This document shows, in pieces, positions 5,474 through 5,501 of a stretch of 5,501 bases of DNA. The stretch comes from Ga0077527 sp032128415 (GTDB lineage: Bacteria; Pseudomonadota; Gammaproteobacteria; Burkholderiales; SG8-41): assembly GCA_032128415.1 (NCBI GenBank), contig JAQBGW010000085.1:1-5501 (forward strand), in the 5' to 3' direction. Below the pieces are notes generated by a model. The model did no database searches and was not told the DNA's origin. It saw only the letters and a list, made by a program, of their open reading frames with translations. Numbering within the stretch: the stretch's first letter is position 1; the number at the start of each line of letters is the position of its first letter. The position numbers were made by a program, and so were the translations under genes.

Positions 5474-5501
5474 AAAGAAAAAGGCACCCTGCCTCACCGC
5501 C

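Larger units (their letters stand above)
5164..5501. other. Non-coding repeat block upstream of psiE
   Basis: No credible coding sequence lies in these 338 bases; the long plus-strand frame crossing it is the antisense of psiE. Bases 5164-5233 are leader-like GC-rich sequence containing the psiE ribosome site. From 5234 on it is a composite of structured repeats: a 27-bp direct repeat, a twin hairpin of REP type, a second copy of the 27-bp repeat, and a long-stem hairpin. The block may continue past the right edge of the window. Confidence 0.7.

Overview
The window is moderately GC-rich, has Gram-negative style signal peptides, and ends in a hairpin-rich GC repeat block of a kind familiar from Beta- and Gammaproteobacteria. 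The gene content (LVIVD beta-propeller, DUF3047, GGDEF, trypsin-like protease, FHA membrane protein, PsiE) fits a chromosomal segment of an environmental beta- or gammaproteobacterium. No phage, plasmid, CRISPR or intact insertion-sequence genes are visible. The taxonomic call is inference from style and families, not from a marker gene.

Layout. Positions 2-859 (+) hold the 3' part of an LVIVD-repeat beta-propeller gene that runs in from the left edge. At 941-1621 (+) is a secreted DUF3047 protein. A minus-strand remnant of a diguanylate cyclase follows (1662-1988); it keeps only the C-terminal half of a GGDEF domain, and its two ends are marked by a 12-bp inverted repeat. A gene-free stretch (1989-2331) contains a perfect 12-bp tandem duplication, a candidate sigma70 promoter and a very AT-rich block bracketed by direct repeats. 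Then comes a two-gene unit (+): a secreted trypsin-like serine protease (TTG start at 2332) overlapping by ATGA a membrane protein with an N-terminal FHA domain and about five membrane segments (3663-4679). Convergent to it is a PsiE-family membrane protein (4723-5163, minus). The last ~340 bases are non-coding: a twin-hairpin REP-like element lies between two near-identical 27-bp direct repeats, followed by a 15-bp-stem hairpin.

The most interesting part is the translationally coupled protease-FHA pair. It pairs a predicted periplasmic trypsin-like enzyme, with an unassigned C-terminal region of about 200 residues, with an inner-membrane protein that carries a cytoplasmic-type FHA domain. 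This could be a signalling module spanning the envelope, but the sequence alone does not show what it senses or cleaves. The PsiE gene and the LVIVD/DUF3047 genes look like ordinary accessory chromosomal genes.
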